Assembly (NCBI GenBank): GCA_025964675.1
Contig: JAOPYI010000223.1
Coordinates: 1-57,451 of the forward strand
Reading direction: 5' to 3'
Length of the DNA: 57,451 nucleotides
Source of the DNA: Sphaerisporangium sp.
GTDB lineage: Bacteria; Actinomycetota; Actinomycetes; Streptosporangiales; Streptosporangiaceae
This document shows positions 15,913 through 26,670 of this stretch, one piece after another. Below the pieces are notes generated by a model, which saw only the letters and a program-made list of their open reading frames with translations, was not told the origin of the DNA and made no database searches. The position numbers and the translations under genes were made by a program. How positions within the stretch are numbered: position 1 is the stretch's first letter; every line of letters begins with the position of its first letter.

Positions 15913-16706
15913 GCGGTCTCCGAATACCCCTGGAGGGCCCGGACGGATCCGGCACGGATCGGGCGATCAGCCTGCTGGCGCCGAACGCGTCACCCATGAC
16001 CCTGGACGGTACGAACACCTGGGTCATCGGCGAGCCCGGCGCTCGGGCCGTACTGGTGGTGGACCCCGGCCCCGAGGACGAGGGACACCTGCGAAGGGTG
16101 GCCGGCCACCTCGCCGGCCGGCGGGTCGAGGCCATCCTCCTCACGCACGGGCACCCCGACCACAGCGGCGGTGCCAAGAGGTTCGCCGAGATCGTCGGTT
16201 CCCGGGTACGGGCGCTGGACCCGCGGCACATGCTCGGGGACGAGGGACTGGCGGACGGTGACGTGGTGACGGCGGGCGATCTGGAGCTCCGGGTTGTCGG
16301 AACGCCCGGGCACTCGTTCGACTCCCTGTGCTTCTGGCTGCCGAGCGACAAGGCCATGCTGACCGGGGACACGGTCCTCGGCCGGGGTACGACGGTGATC
16401 GCGCCCGATGGAGACCTGGCCGACTACCTGCGAAGCCTCGACCGGTTGCGGGCGAGCGCCGAGATCATGGCGGCCGAGGCTCTGCTGCCCGGACACGGGC
16501 CTGTGCTCCTGGAGCCGATCGAGGCGCTGGACGGGTACATCTCCCACCGGCGAGAGCGCCTTGACCAGATCAGGCGGGCTCAGCAGGAGGGGGCGAGGAC
16601 TCCGCGGGAGATCGTGGAGGTCGTCTACGCGGGGCTCGCGGAGGAGCTGTGGCCCGCGGCGGAGATGTCCGTACGAGCGCAGCTGGCCTATCTCGAACGC
16701 CCGTGA
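15909..16706 (+). CDS. MBL-fold metallohydrolase (LACTB2-like)
   Basis: 265 residues, started at the ATG overlapping the NUDIX stop. It has LTHGHPDHSGG (HxHxDH), a GTPGHSFDSLCF histidine, LTGDTVLGRG and LLPGHGPV, completing the two-zinc site. A C-terminal winged-helix-like part (ISHRRERLDQIRRAQQ, RTPREIVEVVYAG) matches the LACTB2 subfamily, some members of which are ribonucleases. In this setting, RidA-NUDIX-MBL, a role in clearing damaged metabolites or RNA is possible; no direct evidence. Confidence 0.87.
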   Translation: MSGLRIPLEGPDGSGTDRAISLLAPNASPMTLDGTNTWVIGEPGARAVLVVDPGPEDEGHLRRVAGHLAGRRVEAILLTHGHPDHSGGAKRFAEIVGSRVRALDPRHMLGDEGLADGDVVTAGDLELRVVGTPGHSFDSLCFWLPSDKAMLTGDTVLGRGTTVIAPDGDLADYLRSLDRLRASAEIMAAEALLPGHGPVLLEPIEALDGYISHRRERLDQIRRAQQEGARTPREIVEVVYAGLAEELWPAAEMSVRAQLAYLERP

Positions 16707-16744
16707 CGGGGGGCAGGGGGATGCTCTTGAAGCGTTCCAGGGGG

Positions 16745-17425
16745 TTACCTCGAGCGGTTGTACAGGCGGTCAGAGTCCATGATGACCACGGCCTTGGCCT
16801 CGATGCGGAGCCAGCCGCGCTGGGCGAAGTCGGCGAGGGCCTTGTTGACGGTCTCCCGCGAGGCGCCGACGTACTGGGCGAGCTCCTCCTGGGTGAGATC
16901 GTGATGGACCCGGATGCCTTCCTCGGTCCGCTGGCCGAAACGCTCGGCGAGGTCGAGCAGCGCCTTGCCGACCCGGCCGGGCACGTCGGTGAAGACGAGG
17001 TCCGCCATCACATCGTTGGTGCGGCGCAGCCGCTGCGCGAGCGCCCGGAGCAGATGGAGGGCCACCTCGGGACGCCCGGTCAGCCAGGGACGCAGGTCGT
17101 CGTGGCCTAAACCGGCGAGGCGCACGTCCGTCAGAGCGATGGCGCTGGCCGTACGGGGGCGGGGGTCGAACAGGGACAGCTCGCCGAACATCTCGCTGGG
17201 GCCGAGCACGCTGAGCAGGTTCTCGCGGCCGTCGGGCGCCGTGCGGATCAACTTGATCTTGCCGTCCAGCACGACGTAGAGCCTGTCGCCGGTCTCCCCC
17301 TCGCTGAACAAGGTCTGCCCCTTGTGGAGCTCGACCTCGGAGATGCCCGTACGGAGCGCGGCCGCGCTCTCCCTGTCGAGCGCGGAGAACAAAGGGGCCT
17401 TACCCAGCACGTCGTCGGTACTCAC
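16745..17425 (-). CDS. crp: Crp/Fnr-family cAMP-responsive regulator
   Basis: 226 residues from a GTG that has GAGGAGG six bases upstream; longer frames are less likely. The cyclic-nucleotide domain shows LFSEGETGDRLYVVLDGKIK and EMFGELSLFDPRPRTASA (the phosphate-binding cassette GELSLFDxxPRTA), and the helix-turn-helix is LTQEELAQYVGASRETVNKA. These residues indicate cAMP binding and TGTGA-N6-TCACA-type DNA recognition. It is the orthologue of mycobacterial Crp (Rv3676) and of GlxR/Crp in other actinobacteria, global regulators of carbon and respiratory genes. It diverges from nth. Confidence 0.92.
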   Translation of the reverse strand: MSTDDVLGKAPLFSALDRESAAALRTGISEVELHKGQTLFSEGETGDRLYVVLDGKIKLIRTAPDGRENLLSVLGPSEMFGELSLFDPRPRTASAIALTDVRLAGLGHDDLRPWLTGRPEVALHLLRALAQRLRRTNDVMADLVFTDVPGRVGKALLDLAERFGQRTEEGIRVHHDLTQEELAQYVGASRETVNKALADFAQRGWLRIEAKAVVIMDSDRLYNRSR

Positions 17426-17500
17426 GGTGCCTCCTCGTTCAGTAGTCGCGTCAAGACACGACAGTGCGCCACGCCTGGGATCGCGCTCGCTGCTAGACAT

Positions 17501-17516
17501 TGTGACGTACCGCACC
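17501..17516. promoter_or_regulatory. weak Crp-like site between crp and nth
   Basis: TGTGA-CGTACC-GCACC has one perfect half-site and a poor second half. It lies about 75 bases upstream of the crp start, where autoregulation would act. Confidence 0.25.
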
Positions 17517-17555
17517 AAGCGGGTCTCATGGAGCCCGTCCGCGTAGGCTGTCGGG

Positions 17556-18275
17556 GTGCCCCGCAAAGTGACCTCCGCTGGGGAGTCCCGGCTCGCCTTG
17601 GTGCGCCGAGCTCGACGAATGATCAGAATCCTGGCGGAAACCTATCCCGACGCCCATTGCGAACTCGACTTCGGCAACCCGCTTGAGCTGCTGGTCGCAA
17701 CGATCCTCTCCGCGCAGTGTACGGACAAAAGGGTAAATCTGGTTACTCCAGTACTTTTTGCCAAATACCGGACACCTGCCGACTATGCCGGCGCAGACAG
17801 GGCCGAGCTCGAAGAGATCATCCGTTCGACCGGGTTCTTCCGGGCGAAGGCGAACAGCGTCATGGGAATGGCCCAGGCCCTGTGCGACCGCTACGGCGGT
17901 GAGGTGCCCGGCAAGCTGAAGGAGCTCGTCACCCTGCCCGGAGTCGGCAGGAAGACCGCCAACGTGGTGCTCGGCAACGCGTTCGACGTTCCGGGGATCA
18001 CGGTGGACACCCACTTCCAGCGGCTCACCCGTCGCTTCGGATGGACGACCGAGACCGACCCCGTCAAGATCGAGCACGCGGTCGGCGACCTGATCCCCAA
18101 GAGCGAGTGGACCCAGATGTCCCACTACCTCATCTGGCACGGCCGTCGCATCTGCCACGCGCGCAAGCCCGCCTGCGGTGTGTGCCCGCTCGCGAGCCTC
18201 TGCCCGTCGTACGGCGAAGGCCCGACGGACCCCGCCCAGGCCGCGAAGCTCGTCCGGAGCGGCCCGTTCTCGTGA
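17556..18275 (+). CDS. nth: endonuclease III (DNA glycosylase/AP lyase)
   Basis: 239 residues. The helix-hairpin-helix is [14 protein letters not shown] with catalytic Lys133, followed by [11 protein letters not shown] with catalytic Asp151. The [4Fe-4S] ligands are [17 protein letters not shown] (C-x6-C-x2-C-x5-C). It removes oxidised pyrimidines and nicks the abasic strand in base excision repair. The GTG start lies six bases after TAGGCT, without a Shine-Dalgarno sequence, so translation is probably leaderless. Confidence 0.95.
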   Translation: MPRKVTSAGESRLALVRRARRMIRILAETYPDAHCELDFGNPLELLVATILSAQCTDKRVNLVTPVLFAKYRTPADYAGADRAELEEIIRSTGFFRAKANSVMGMAQALCDRYGGEVPGKLKELVTLPGVGRKTANVVLGNAFDVPGITVDTHFQRLTRRFGWTTETDPVKIEHAVGDLIPKSEWTQMSHYLIWHGRRICHARKPACGVCPLASLCPSYGEGPTDPAQAAKLVRSGPFS

Positions 18276-18409
18276 CAGGCGGGCCCCTCGCCGTGGAGCC
18301 GCGTACGAGGGCCGCCTGATCTCCGGCGCCTGCCCGTCTGCCGGAGAGGGCGGTACTTCACGGGAAGCAGCCGGATACCGCTGATGTTGCTCCCCGCAGG
18401 AGGTACCGC

Positions 18410-19060
18410 ATGACCGCTTCCGTTCCCGGCTGGCTGAACCACCTCGCGGCGAACGCCGTCGATCACCCTGTGCCCGCCCCGCTGCGGCCCCCCGGCGACG
18501 GCGGGCGCCGCGCGGCGGTCCTGCTGCTGTTCGGCGAGTCCCCCGAGGGGCCCGACATCCTGCTCATCCAGCGCAGCGCGAAAGGGCGCAACCACGCCGG
18601 CCAGCCCGCTTTTCCGGGCGGAGGAGTGGATCCCGGCGACGGCGGCCCCGTGGGAGCGGCTCTGCGCGAGGCCGAGGAGGAGACGGGCCTCGATCCCCGC
18701 GGGGTCCAGGTGGTCGGCACGATGCCGGAGCTGTACGTCTCGCGCAGCGACAACCGGGTGACGCCCGTGCTGGGCTGGTGGCACACGCCGTGCGCCGTAC
18801 ACGCCGCGTCGCCCGACGAGGTGGACGCGGTGGCGCGCGTACCCGTCGCCGAGCTGGTCGACCCCGGCAACCGCCTGCGGCTGCGCTTCCCCGGCGGCCG
18901 CGTCGCCGGGCCCGCCTTCCGGGTGCGCGGCATGCTCGTCTGGGGCTTCACCGCGGGCGTGCTCGACGGCGTGCTCGCCGCCACGGGCTTCGAACGCCCC
19001 TGGGACGATGATCGGGTCGAGGACCTTCCGCCCGAGGTCATCAGGCTGGCCCGCCGCTGA
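18410..19060 (+). CDS. NUDIX hydrolase, CoA-pyrophosphatase type
   Basis: 216 residues with AGGAGGTACCGC ahead of the ATG. The box is PGGGVDPGDGGPVGAALREA then EEETGL, a standard Gx5Ex7REUxEExGU, and upstream LIQRSAKGRNHAGQPAFPGG matches the UPF0035/NudL signature of CoA pyrophosphatases. Likely reaction: hydrolysis of CoA or acyl-CoA to 4'-phosphopantetheine and adenosine 3',5'-bisphosphate. It occupies the place of Rv3672c in the conserved order. Confidence 0.87.
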   Translation: MTASVPGWLNHLAANAVDHPVPAPLRPPGDGGRRAAVLLLFGESPEGPDILLIQRSAKGRNHAGQPAFPGGGVDPGDGGPVGAALREAEEETGLDPRGVQVVGTMPELYVSRSDNRVTPVLGWWHTPCAVHAASPDEVDAVARVPVAELVDPGNRLRLRFPGGRVAGPAFRVRGMLVWGFTAGVLDGVLAATGFERPWDDDRVEDLPPEVIRLARR

Positions 19061-19070
19061 GCGGACCGCC

Positions 19071-19709
19071 TTACGGCAGGATCAGCCCGAGTGCCGCCCA
19101 GTCGGCCACGTCGTCGTCGGGGTCCTTGGCCAGCCGCCGTAGGGCCGCGAGCCCGGACGGGTCCGGCGGGCGGCCCAAGACGTGCGACAGCGCGTACGCC
19201 GCGCCGTAGCGCACCGTCGGATCCTGGTGCGTGGCCAGCTCGATCACCGACGGAAGAGCCCTCTGGTCACGCAGATGCCCGAACGCGATCAGCACCGCGT
19301 GGAGCACCCGCACGTCGTCGTCGACGGCGGCAAGGTAGCGGAGCACGGACAGGGTCTTGTCGATGAAGGGCCGCTGTGGCGTGCCCAGCTCGCCGAGGAT
19401 GTCGACCCCGAGCACCCGCTCGGCACGGGAGTCGTTCGCGCAGAGCCTCCTGGCCTCGGTGAAGCTCTCCAGATCGCCCCGCGCGTGAAGGACCCCCACG
19501 GCCTTCCACCTGACAGGGCCGTCCGGGTCTTCGTCCGCCAGCGCCATCGCGATCAGCTCGCCGACGCTGCGCGTCGCCATGGTGTGGGTCATGGCGGCGT
19601 TCACGCCCGCCCTGCGCGGGTTCGCCGTAGCCGGATCGCCCGCGTTTTCCGAGGCGGGTTCGTGTGCCCTCGCTAAGCTCCTCACGGTCTCCGGCGTTGG
19701 TTCGCGCAC
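19071..19709 (-). CDS. HEAT-repeat protein
   Basis: The C-terminal 170 residues form helical pairs typical of HEAT repeats: VRWKAVGVLHARGD, RAERVLGVDILGELG, DDDVRVLHAVLIAFGHLRD, DPTVRYGAAYALSHVLG and DDDVADWAALGLIL. Such proteins are scaffolds; no enzyme activity is implied. The start is unsettled: I prefer the GTG at 19709, which follows GGGGAG, but ATGs at 19592 and 19826 are possible. It diverges from marP. Confidence 0.75.
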   Translation of the reverse strand: MREPTPETVRSLARAHEPASENAGDPATANPRRAGVNAAMTHTMATRSVGELIAMALADEDPDGPVRWKAVGVLHARGDLESFTEARRLCANDSRAERVLGVDILGELGTPQRPFIDKTLSVLRYLAAVDDDVRVLHAVLIAFGHLRDQRALPSVIELATHQDPTVRYGAAYALSHVLGRPPDPSGLAALRRLAKDPDDDVADWAALGLILP

Positions 19710-19887
19710 GTCTCCCCACCCCTGTCGCTCTCCGACGTCTCGAGGCCCCATTGGCCCGATGGCGCGTGTGCCCGTGCCGGGGTGCCCTTCCGTACGCCCG
19801 TCGCTCGACCCCCCGATCGATACCATGAGGCAACGATATCGAGCCAACGGGTGCACGGCGTGTGGCCGCGCTGGATACCGTTGAAGC

Positions 19888-21078
19888 GTGAGCGGCGATC
19901 TCCTAGACTTCATCCTGATTGTTCTCGTGATTGCCTTTGCCGTTTCCGGCTATCGGCAGGGGTTCATCATCGGGGCATTCAGCTTCCTCGGCTTCGTCGG
20001 GGGAGGTTTCCTTGGAGTTCTCATCGCTCCACCGATCGCCCACGCGGTCGTCAGCGCCTCCACAGAGCAGGCGCTGCTGGCCATCGTGATCGTGTTCCTC
20101 GCGGCGGTCGTCGGCCAGTTCGCGTCCTCCACGATCGGCGCCGTCGTCCGCAGTCACGTCACGTGGGAGCCCGCGCGCACGGTGGACGCCGTCGGCGGCA
20201 CCTTCACCAGCGCGCTGTCCGTCCTCGTGATCGCCTGGCTGATCGGCTCGCTGCTGTCGGTGGCCCCCTTTCCATGGCTGCGCCAGCAGACCAACGGGTC
20301 GCTGCTGCTGCAGACCGTCGACGCCGCGATGCCAGAGAAGGCCAAGGACTGGCGGCTCACCTTCAAGAAGTTCGTGGACACCTCGGAGTTCCCGCAGGTG
20401 TTCAACGCCATCGGCGGAGGGCAGTTCGTCGACGTCCCGCCGCCGGACGCCAGCGTGGTCAAGGGGCCCCAGCTCGAGCGGGCCCGCCGGGCGATCGTCA
20501 AGGTGCAGGGCACGGCGCCCGCCTGCCGCAAGCGCATCGAGGGCACCGGGTTCGTGTTCGCACCGCATCGCATCATGACCAACGCGCACGTCGTCGCCGG
20601 GGTCACCCAGGGGCTCACGGTCACCGATGACCAGCGGATCGGCCACGACGCCCAGGTCGTTCTCTACAATCCCGACAGGGACATCGCGATCCTGTACGTC
20701 CCCGACCTCAACGTGACGCCGCTGAAGTTCGACTACACCGCCGAGGGCCAGGACAGCGCGATCATCGCGGGGTTCCCCAAGGGGAAGGGCTTCACCACCA
20801 AGCCGGCCCGCATCCGCATCAAGCAGCCGGCCAAGGCGTCCGACATCTACTCGCGCAAGACCGTCACGCGTGAGGTCTACGCGATTCGCGGTCTCGTCCA
20901 GCCCGGAAACTCGGGCGGACCTCTGCTCACGCCCACGGGCCAGGTGTACGGCGTGATCTTCGCCGCGGCGACGGACCAGCCGGACACCGGCTACGCGCTC
21001 ACCGCCGCCGAGGTGCAGCCCGACGCCGACGAAGGCAGCGGTGCCATCGCCCGCGTCGACACCCAGGACTGCGACTGA
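19888..21078 (+). CDS. marP: MarP-family membrane serine protease
   Basis: 396 residues. The N-terminal third is a CvpA-type domain with four hydrophobic segments (LLDFILIVLVIAFAVSG, FSFLGFVGGGFLGVLI and two more). The periplasmic part is trypsin-like: TNAHVV (His234), DRDIAIL (Asp265) and GNSGGPL (Ser342); two Cys near residues 212 and 395 could form a disulfide. In mycobacteria MarP is needed for acid resistance and cleaves the peptidoglycan hydrolase RipA; here that role is by homology. TACCGT ends six bases before the GTG, again with no Shine-Dalgarno sequence. Confidence 0.92.
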   Translation: MSGDLLDFILIVLVIAFAVSGYRQGFIIGAFSFLGFVGGGFLGVLIAPPIAHAVVSASTEQALLAIVIVFLAAVVGQFASSTIGAVVRSHVTWEPARTVDAVGGTFTSALSVLVIAWLIGSLLSVAPFPWLRQQTNGSLLLQTVDAAMPEKAKDWRLTFKKFVDTSEFPQVFNAIGGGQFVDVPPPDASVVKGPQLERARRAIVKVQGTAPACRKRIEGTGFVFAPHRIMTNAHVVAGVTQGLTVTDDQRIGHDAQVVLYNPDRDIAILYVPDLNVTPLKFDYTAEGQDSAIIAGFPKGKGFTTKPARIRIKQPAKASDIYSRKTVTREVYAIRGLVQPGNSGGPLLTPTGQVYGVIFAAATDQPDTGYALTAAEVQPDADEGSGAIARVDTQDCD

Positions 21079-21090
21079 GCCGCCGCTTGG

Positions 21091-21636
21091 TCAGCCCGTC
21101 TTGAGGATGTCGGCTACGCGGGTGATCGCGGTGGCGGGGTCGGTGGCCGGGTGTTCCGCCAGGTCGCGTGCCACCCGTACCGTCTCGTCGAGGTCGATGG
21201 GCTGTGCCGCGCTGGTGCCTTGGGGTTCCCCCTCGTAGGACTCCGGTGGCCCCTGGGGCCCAGAGGTGCGGGAGCCGTACTGGGCGATCCTGTCCGCGCC
21301 CCGGCTGAGCAGGGTGGCCGCCCCTCGGGTGTTGCCTCGCTGGATGTGGGTCAGCCCGACGCAGATCTGCGCCAGCCCCTGCCAGAGCTCGCGCTCCTCC
21401 GGCGGGCAGGCCTTCCAGCGGCCCTCCAGTACCTCGTGGGCGTGGAACGGGCGTGCCTCGGCGAGGTAGCGGACGGCGTCGGCCAGAGCCTGGCCGGCGC
21501 TGGGCGCGTAGTCGTCGGGGACGCGCTCCACGCCCGCCGCCCCCTTGGGGAGGGGACGGCCCAGCGCGTCACGTGGCCGGGCGTTGCGCGGCCGCCCGGC
21601 AGGGTCCCTGTCGCGGCCCACCGGCTGCCCGGTCAC
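21091..21636 (-). CDS. DUF309 protein
   Basis: 181 residues from a GTG preceded by AAGGAGGACCA. After a charged N-terminal tail the DUF309 core reads ALADAVRYLAEARPFHAHEV then LEGRWKACPPEERELWQGLA, with the conserved HEVLE.W motif. The family is a small helical bundle of unknown function. The gene follows the epoxide hydrolase by about 37 bases on the same strand and converges on marP. Confidence 0.82.
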   Translation of the reverse strand: MTGQPVGRDRDPAGRPRNARPRDALGRPLPKGAAGVERVPDDYAPSAGQALADAVRYLAEARPFHAHEVLEGRWKACPPEERELWQGLAQICVGLTHIQRGNTRGAATLLSRGADRIAQYGSRTSGPQGPPESYEGEPQGTSAAQPIDLDETVRVARDLAEHPATDPATAITRVADILKTG

Positions 21637-21673
21637 TGGTCCTCCTTGTTCAAGGAACTTCCCGGCTTCGCCG

Positions 21674-22600
21674 TCACCGGTCGGGTTCGGGGTCGTCGAG
21701 CCAGCCGAGCAGCTCCGCGTCGAACGCCTCGGGACGCTCCTCGTGCGGAAAGTGCCCGGCGCCGTCGATGAGCCGCCAGCGGTACGGCGCGGCGACGTAC
21801 CTGCTGGACCCCTGCGCCGTACGCGGCAGCGTGCACGAGTCGAGCGAGCCGTGCATCTGCAGCGTCGGCATCTCGATCTCGGTGCGCATGAGCTTGCGGT
21901 ACCGGATGCCGTCCGGGCGGAGCTGGGAGCGTACGAACCAGCGGTGGTACTCAAGCGCGCAGTGGGCGACGGTGGGGATGCGGAAGACGTCGCGGTAGGT
22001 GCCGGCGACGTCCTCCTCCGGCCACTCGGGCCCCGACCAGGTGTCCAGGAGCTGCCCGACCCGTGAGGCGCCGTCCTTGGTCAGCCGCCGCTCGGGAAGC
22101 CAGGGAAGCTGGAAGCCCAGAAAGTGTCCGCTGGCCTTGAGCTGCCCGAACGGCTGGGTCAGCATGGCTTGGCCGAGCCGCAGGGGGTGCGGGGCCGCCA
22201 CGGTGACCAGGCGGCGCACCGCCTTCGGGTCCAAGGCCCCCATCGTCCACGCGACCAGGCCGCCCCAGTCATGGCCGACCACGACCGCGCACGTCTCGCC
22301 GAGCGCGCGGATCAGCCCCGCCATGTTGCCGGCGATGGCCGGAAGGTCGTACCCCCGGGGCGGCTTGTCGCTCGCCCCGTACCCCCGCAGGTCCACCGCG
22401 ACGGCCCGGTATCCGGCCTCCGACAGCGACACGAGCTGGTGGCGCCAGGTCCACCAGAACTGTGGGAAACCGTGCAGCAGCAGCACCAATGGCCCTTCGC
22501 CGGCCTCCGCGACGTGGAACATGCTGTTCCCGGCGTGCACGGAACGATGGGTCCAGGGCCCGGGGATCTGGGCCAGCGACTCGTCGGGGCGCGTGCTCAT
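21674..22600 (-). CDS. alpha/beta hydrolase, epoxide-hydrolase type
   Basis: 308 residues from ATG 22600; a GTG at 22612 would overlap the stop of the upstream gene by four bases and is an equally plausible start. The fold has LLLHGFPQFWWTWRHQ (oxyanion loop HGFP), VVGHDWGGLVAW (nucleophile Asp in GHDWGG) and GAGHFPHEE (catalytic His). An Asp nucleophile and the HGxP loop are those of epoxide hydrolases and haloalkane dehalogenases; position matches ephE of mycobacteria. Substrate is unknown. Confidence 0.85.
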   Translation of the reverse strand: MSTRPDESLAQIPGPWTHRSVHAGNSMFHVAEAGEGPLVLLLHGFPQFWWTWRHQLVSLSEAGYRAVAVDLRGYGASDKPPRGYDLPAIAGNMAGLIRALGETCAVVVGHDWGGLVAWTMGALDPKAVRRLVTVAAPHPLRLGQAMLTQPFGQLKASGHFLGFQLPWLPERRLTKDGASRVGQLLDTWSGPEWPEEDVAGTYRDVFRIPTVAHCALEYHRWFVRSQLRPDGIRYRKLMRTEIEMPTLQMHGSLDSCTLPRTAQGSSRYVAAPYRWRLIDGAGHFPHEERPEAFDAELLGWLDDPEPDR

Positions 22601-22608
22601 GGCGTAGC

Positions 22609-23151
22609 TCACGGGCGAGGGCTCGTGTGCCCAGGGTCGAGGTCGCCGGCGTGCGACAGGTTCTTGTCGGTGCTGACCGGCACGCGGTGGTCGCCCACCT
22701 GCCCCGCCGTGGGGCCGGGGTACGGCCTCGGGCTCGCCGAGGCCACCAGGGCGGTGGGCTCGTCCTCGTCGTGCCTGGCGACGTCCTTGAGGTTCTTCAG
22801 GCTCCGGGTGGTGCGCTTCATCCCGGCGAGGCCTTTGAGACGGCGGTAGCCGACCAGCGCGAGCAGCAGCGCCACGACGAAGTAGAACGCGGTCACGATC
22901 GTGAACGCGACCCACGGCATCATGCCGAGCTGGATCAGGCCGTAGGCGATGGCGAAGGACGCCAGGATGAGGCACAGGTGGAGCATGAACGCGGCCACGC
23001 CGAAAAGCCCGGCTGCGGTGCCGACCCGTTTGGCGTCGAACTTCAGCTCGGCCTTCGCCAGCTCGAGCTCCGAGCGGACCAGGGTGGAAATGTGGTGGCT
23101 CGCCTGGGCGACGAGGGCGCCGAGCGATTCCTCCTCGGGCGGAGCGGCCAT
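22609..23151 (-). CDS. holin-superfamily (DUF1469-type) membrane protein
   Basis: 180 residues with AGGAGAG before the ATG. An N-terminal amphipathic part (SLGALVAQASHHISTLVRSE, LELAKAELK) leads to two membrane helices (FGVAAFMLHLCLILASFAIA and a second ending VVALLLALVG) and a soluble tail. This is the actinobacterial 'phage holin family' protein of the Rv3669 position; it is a chromosomal housekeeping gene, not a phage remnant. Role unknown, possibly envelope-linked. Confidence 0.82.
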   Translation of the reverse strand: MAAPPEEESLGALVAQASHHISTLVRSELELAKAELKFDAKRVGTAAGLFGVAAFMLHLCLILASFAIAYGLIQLGMMPWVAFTIVTAFYFVVALLLALVGYRRLKGLAGMKRTTRSLKNLKDVARHDEDEPTALVASASPRPYPGPTAGQVGDHRVPVSTDKNLSHAGDLDPGHTSPRP

Positions 23152-23182
23152 GTCTGCTCTCCTATCGGAAACTGCGGACAAA

Positions 23183-23335
23183 TCATCCTGCGTGATGCTG
23201 CTTGCCGTCGCGCCTCTTCGCGGGTTCGGAGGCGTACGCCTCGGCCCGCGTCGGAACCGCCGCCGTTCGAGCGGCCTGCACGCGATCGACGGTGAAGCCG
23301 GTCGCCCGTGCGGCGAGCCCCCAGCCAGGTGCCAC
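23183..23335 (-). CDS. 50-residue basic protein, unknown
   Basis: Opens MAPGWGLAARATGFTVDRVQ from a GTG (or the TTG three bases earlier); GGAGGAG lies at ideal distance. The rest is Ala/Arg-rich and ends RRDGKQHHAG. It precedes the holin-like gene by 31 bases on the same strand, so it may lead that operon. Codon use is normal for the genome. No family recognised; 23336-23509 between it and acs shows no further gene. Confidence 0.5.
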   Translation of the reverse strand: MAPGWGLAARATGFTVDRVQAARTAAVPTRAEAYASEPAKRRDGKQHHAG

Positions 23336-23509
23336 CAATGCGACTCCTCCGACAGTCTGGCCAGACCTAGCCGTACGGACAACCAAGCGCCACCGAATAT
23401 GCCCAGGAACTTCCCAATCACGAGGCGGGCTATCACCCCGGCACCATCTGATCGCCGGACATCCGGCCGAGATGGGTTGGATCTCGGCCGTTCTCTCGTC
23501 CTGGAGGTC

Positions 23510-25486
<1,977 letters not shown>

Positions 25487-25789
25487 AACGTACTCCTTCA
25501 CATGGCCTGGCTCGATTGGGCTGGGTCCCACTTCACCAGGCTGGGGTGGCGGGGACAAGGGGGTCCGCACCGGCGGTGCCGGTCGGTGATCAGGTCTGAA
25601 GTCGTTCACAAGCGGCTTAACAGACAGTCACAAAAGCTGCGGATTCGTTGTGGGAATGATATCCAACAATAAATGCGACCGTCACGGAGGGGCCGATTTC
25701 ACAGGTCTTCGTTCAACGGTATGAACCGCGCGCCGAACGGTCCTCCTCAATGGCCGCTTGACCGGCTTTTGACTCTACGCGGAATCCGA

Positions 25790-25805
25790 TGTGACTTTGC
25801 TTACA
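25790..25805. promoter_or_regulatory. Crp-like binding site upstream of acs
   Basis: TGTGA-CTTTGC-TTACA matches the actinobacterial Crp/GlxR palindrome TGTGA-N6-TCACA at nine of ten half-site bases. It lies 304 bases before the acs start and 80 bases before the Fic-like gene, so it could serve either. Confidence 0.5.
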
Positions 25806-25884
25806 CTCTCCGGCCTTCCCCTTGACCTGGCATTGACCTGCCTCCCGTCCGGCCGCATCGTACTCGCGGGTAGGGTCGGGAGGC

Positions 25885-26670
25885 GTGAGCGACCCACTGG
25901 CTGTCATCGCCGGGTTTTCCGGCGTCCCTGAGGCCGTCCAGGACGCCCGTACGGCGGTCGACCGGCTCTACGGGCACCGTATGCTACGCCGCCGCGGCCC
26001 GGAGGTGTCGGCCGAGTCCGCCCTCCGTGGAGCGCGGGCCTCGTCGGCGCTGGAAGGCGCCCACATCTCGCTGGAGTCCCTGCGGTCCGGGGAGGCGCAG
26101 TCCGCCGTCGCCCAAGGCGCTCTGCGCGTGTCTTCCGAGGTGGGAAGGCTGGGCAAGACCTGGCGTACGGCACCGCGACAGGTCCTCGCGCGCCTGCACG
26201 CCTTGGCCGCTGCAGGGCTGGCCGAGGATGACCTGCTGGGAAGGCCGCGCACCGGCCCGGCCGCGTCCGACCTGCTCGGCCTCGGTCCCGCGCCCGGAGC
26301 GGAGGCGGCAGCCACACGTATCGCCACGCTCGTCACGCTGGTCACGACCCCGACGAAGGCTCCCGCGCTGGTGCTCGCCGCAGTGGTCCACGCCGAGTTG
26401 GCCGTGCTCCGCCCGTTCGGAACGGCTGACGGCCTGGTGGCGAGGGCCGCCGAACGTCTCACGCTCGTCGAGTTCGGACTGGATCCCAAGTCCCTGGTCG
26501 CGGTCGAGGTCGGCCACGCCGACCTGGGGGAGGGATACGCGGAGAGCCTTCGGGGCTACCTCAAGGGGACCGGCGAGGGTGTCGCCGGCTGGGTGCGGCA
26601 TTGCGCGGCCGCTGTGGCGCTGGGCGCCCGCGAGTCCACCGCCATCTGCGAGGCGCTCCAGCGGGGCTGA
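25885..26670 (+). CDS. degenerate Fic-fold protein
   Basis: 261 residues starting at a GTG after GGGAGG. Near residue 55 SSALEG fits the Fic inhibitory-helix pattern [ST]xxxE[GN]. Further on, HAELAVLRPFGTADGLVARA aligns with the Fic loop HPFxxGNGRxxR, but the catalytic His is Arg and the GNGR is DGLV. So AMP transfer is not expected; it may be a pseudoenzyme. It is a conserved neighbour of acs and the Tad locus in related genomes as I recall. The remaining sequence is helical, with Ala-rich segments. Confidence 0.65.
   Translation: MSDPLAVIAGFSGVPEAVQDARTAVDRLYGHRMLRRRGPEVSAESALRGARASSALEGAHISLESLRSGEAQSAVAQGALRVSSEVGRLGKTWRTAPRQVLARLHALAAAGLAEDDLLGRPRTGPAASDLLGLGPAPGAEAAATRIATLVTLVTTPTKAPALVLAAVVHAELAVLRPFGTADGLVARAAERLTLVEFGLDPKSLVAVEVGHADLGEGYAESLRGYLKGTGEGVAGWVRHCAAAVALGARESTAICEALQRG

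Noticed and set aside
22609-23151. prophage holin
   Set aside because: Although the family name says holin, this is the conserved DUF1469-type gene at the Rv3669 position with no other phage genes near.
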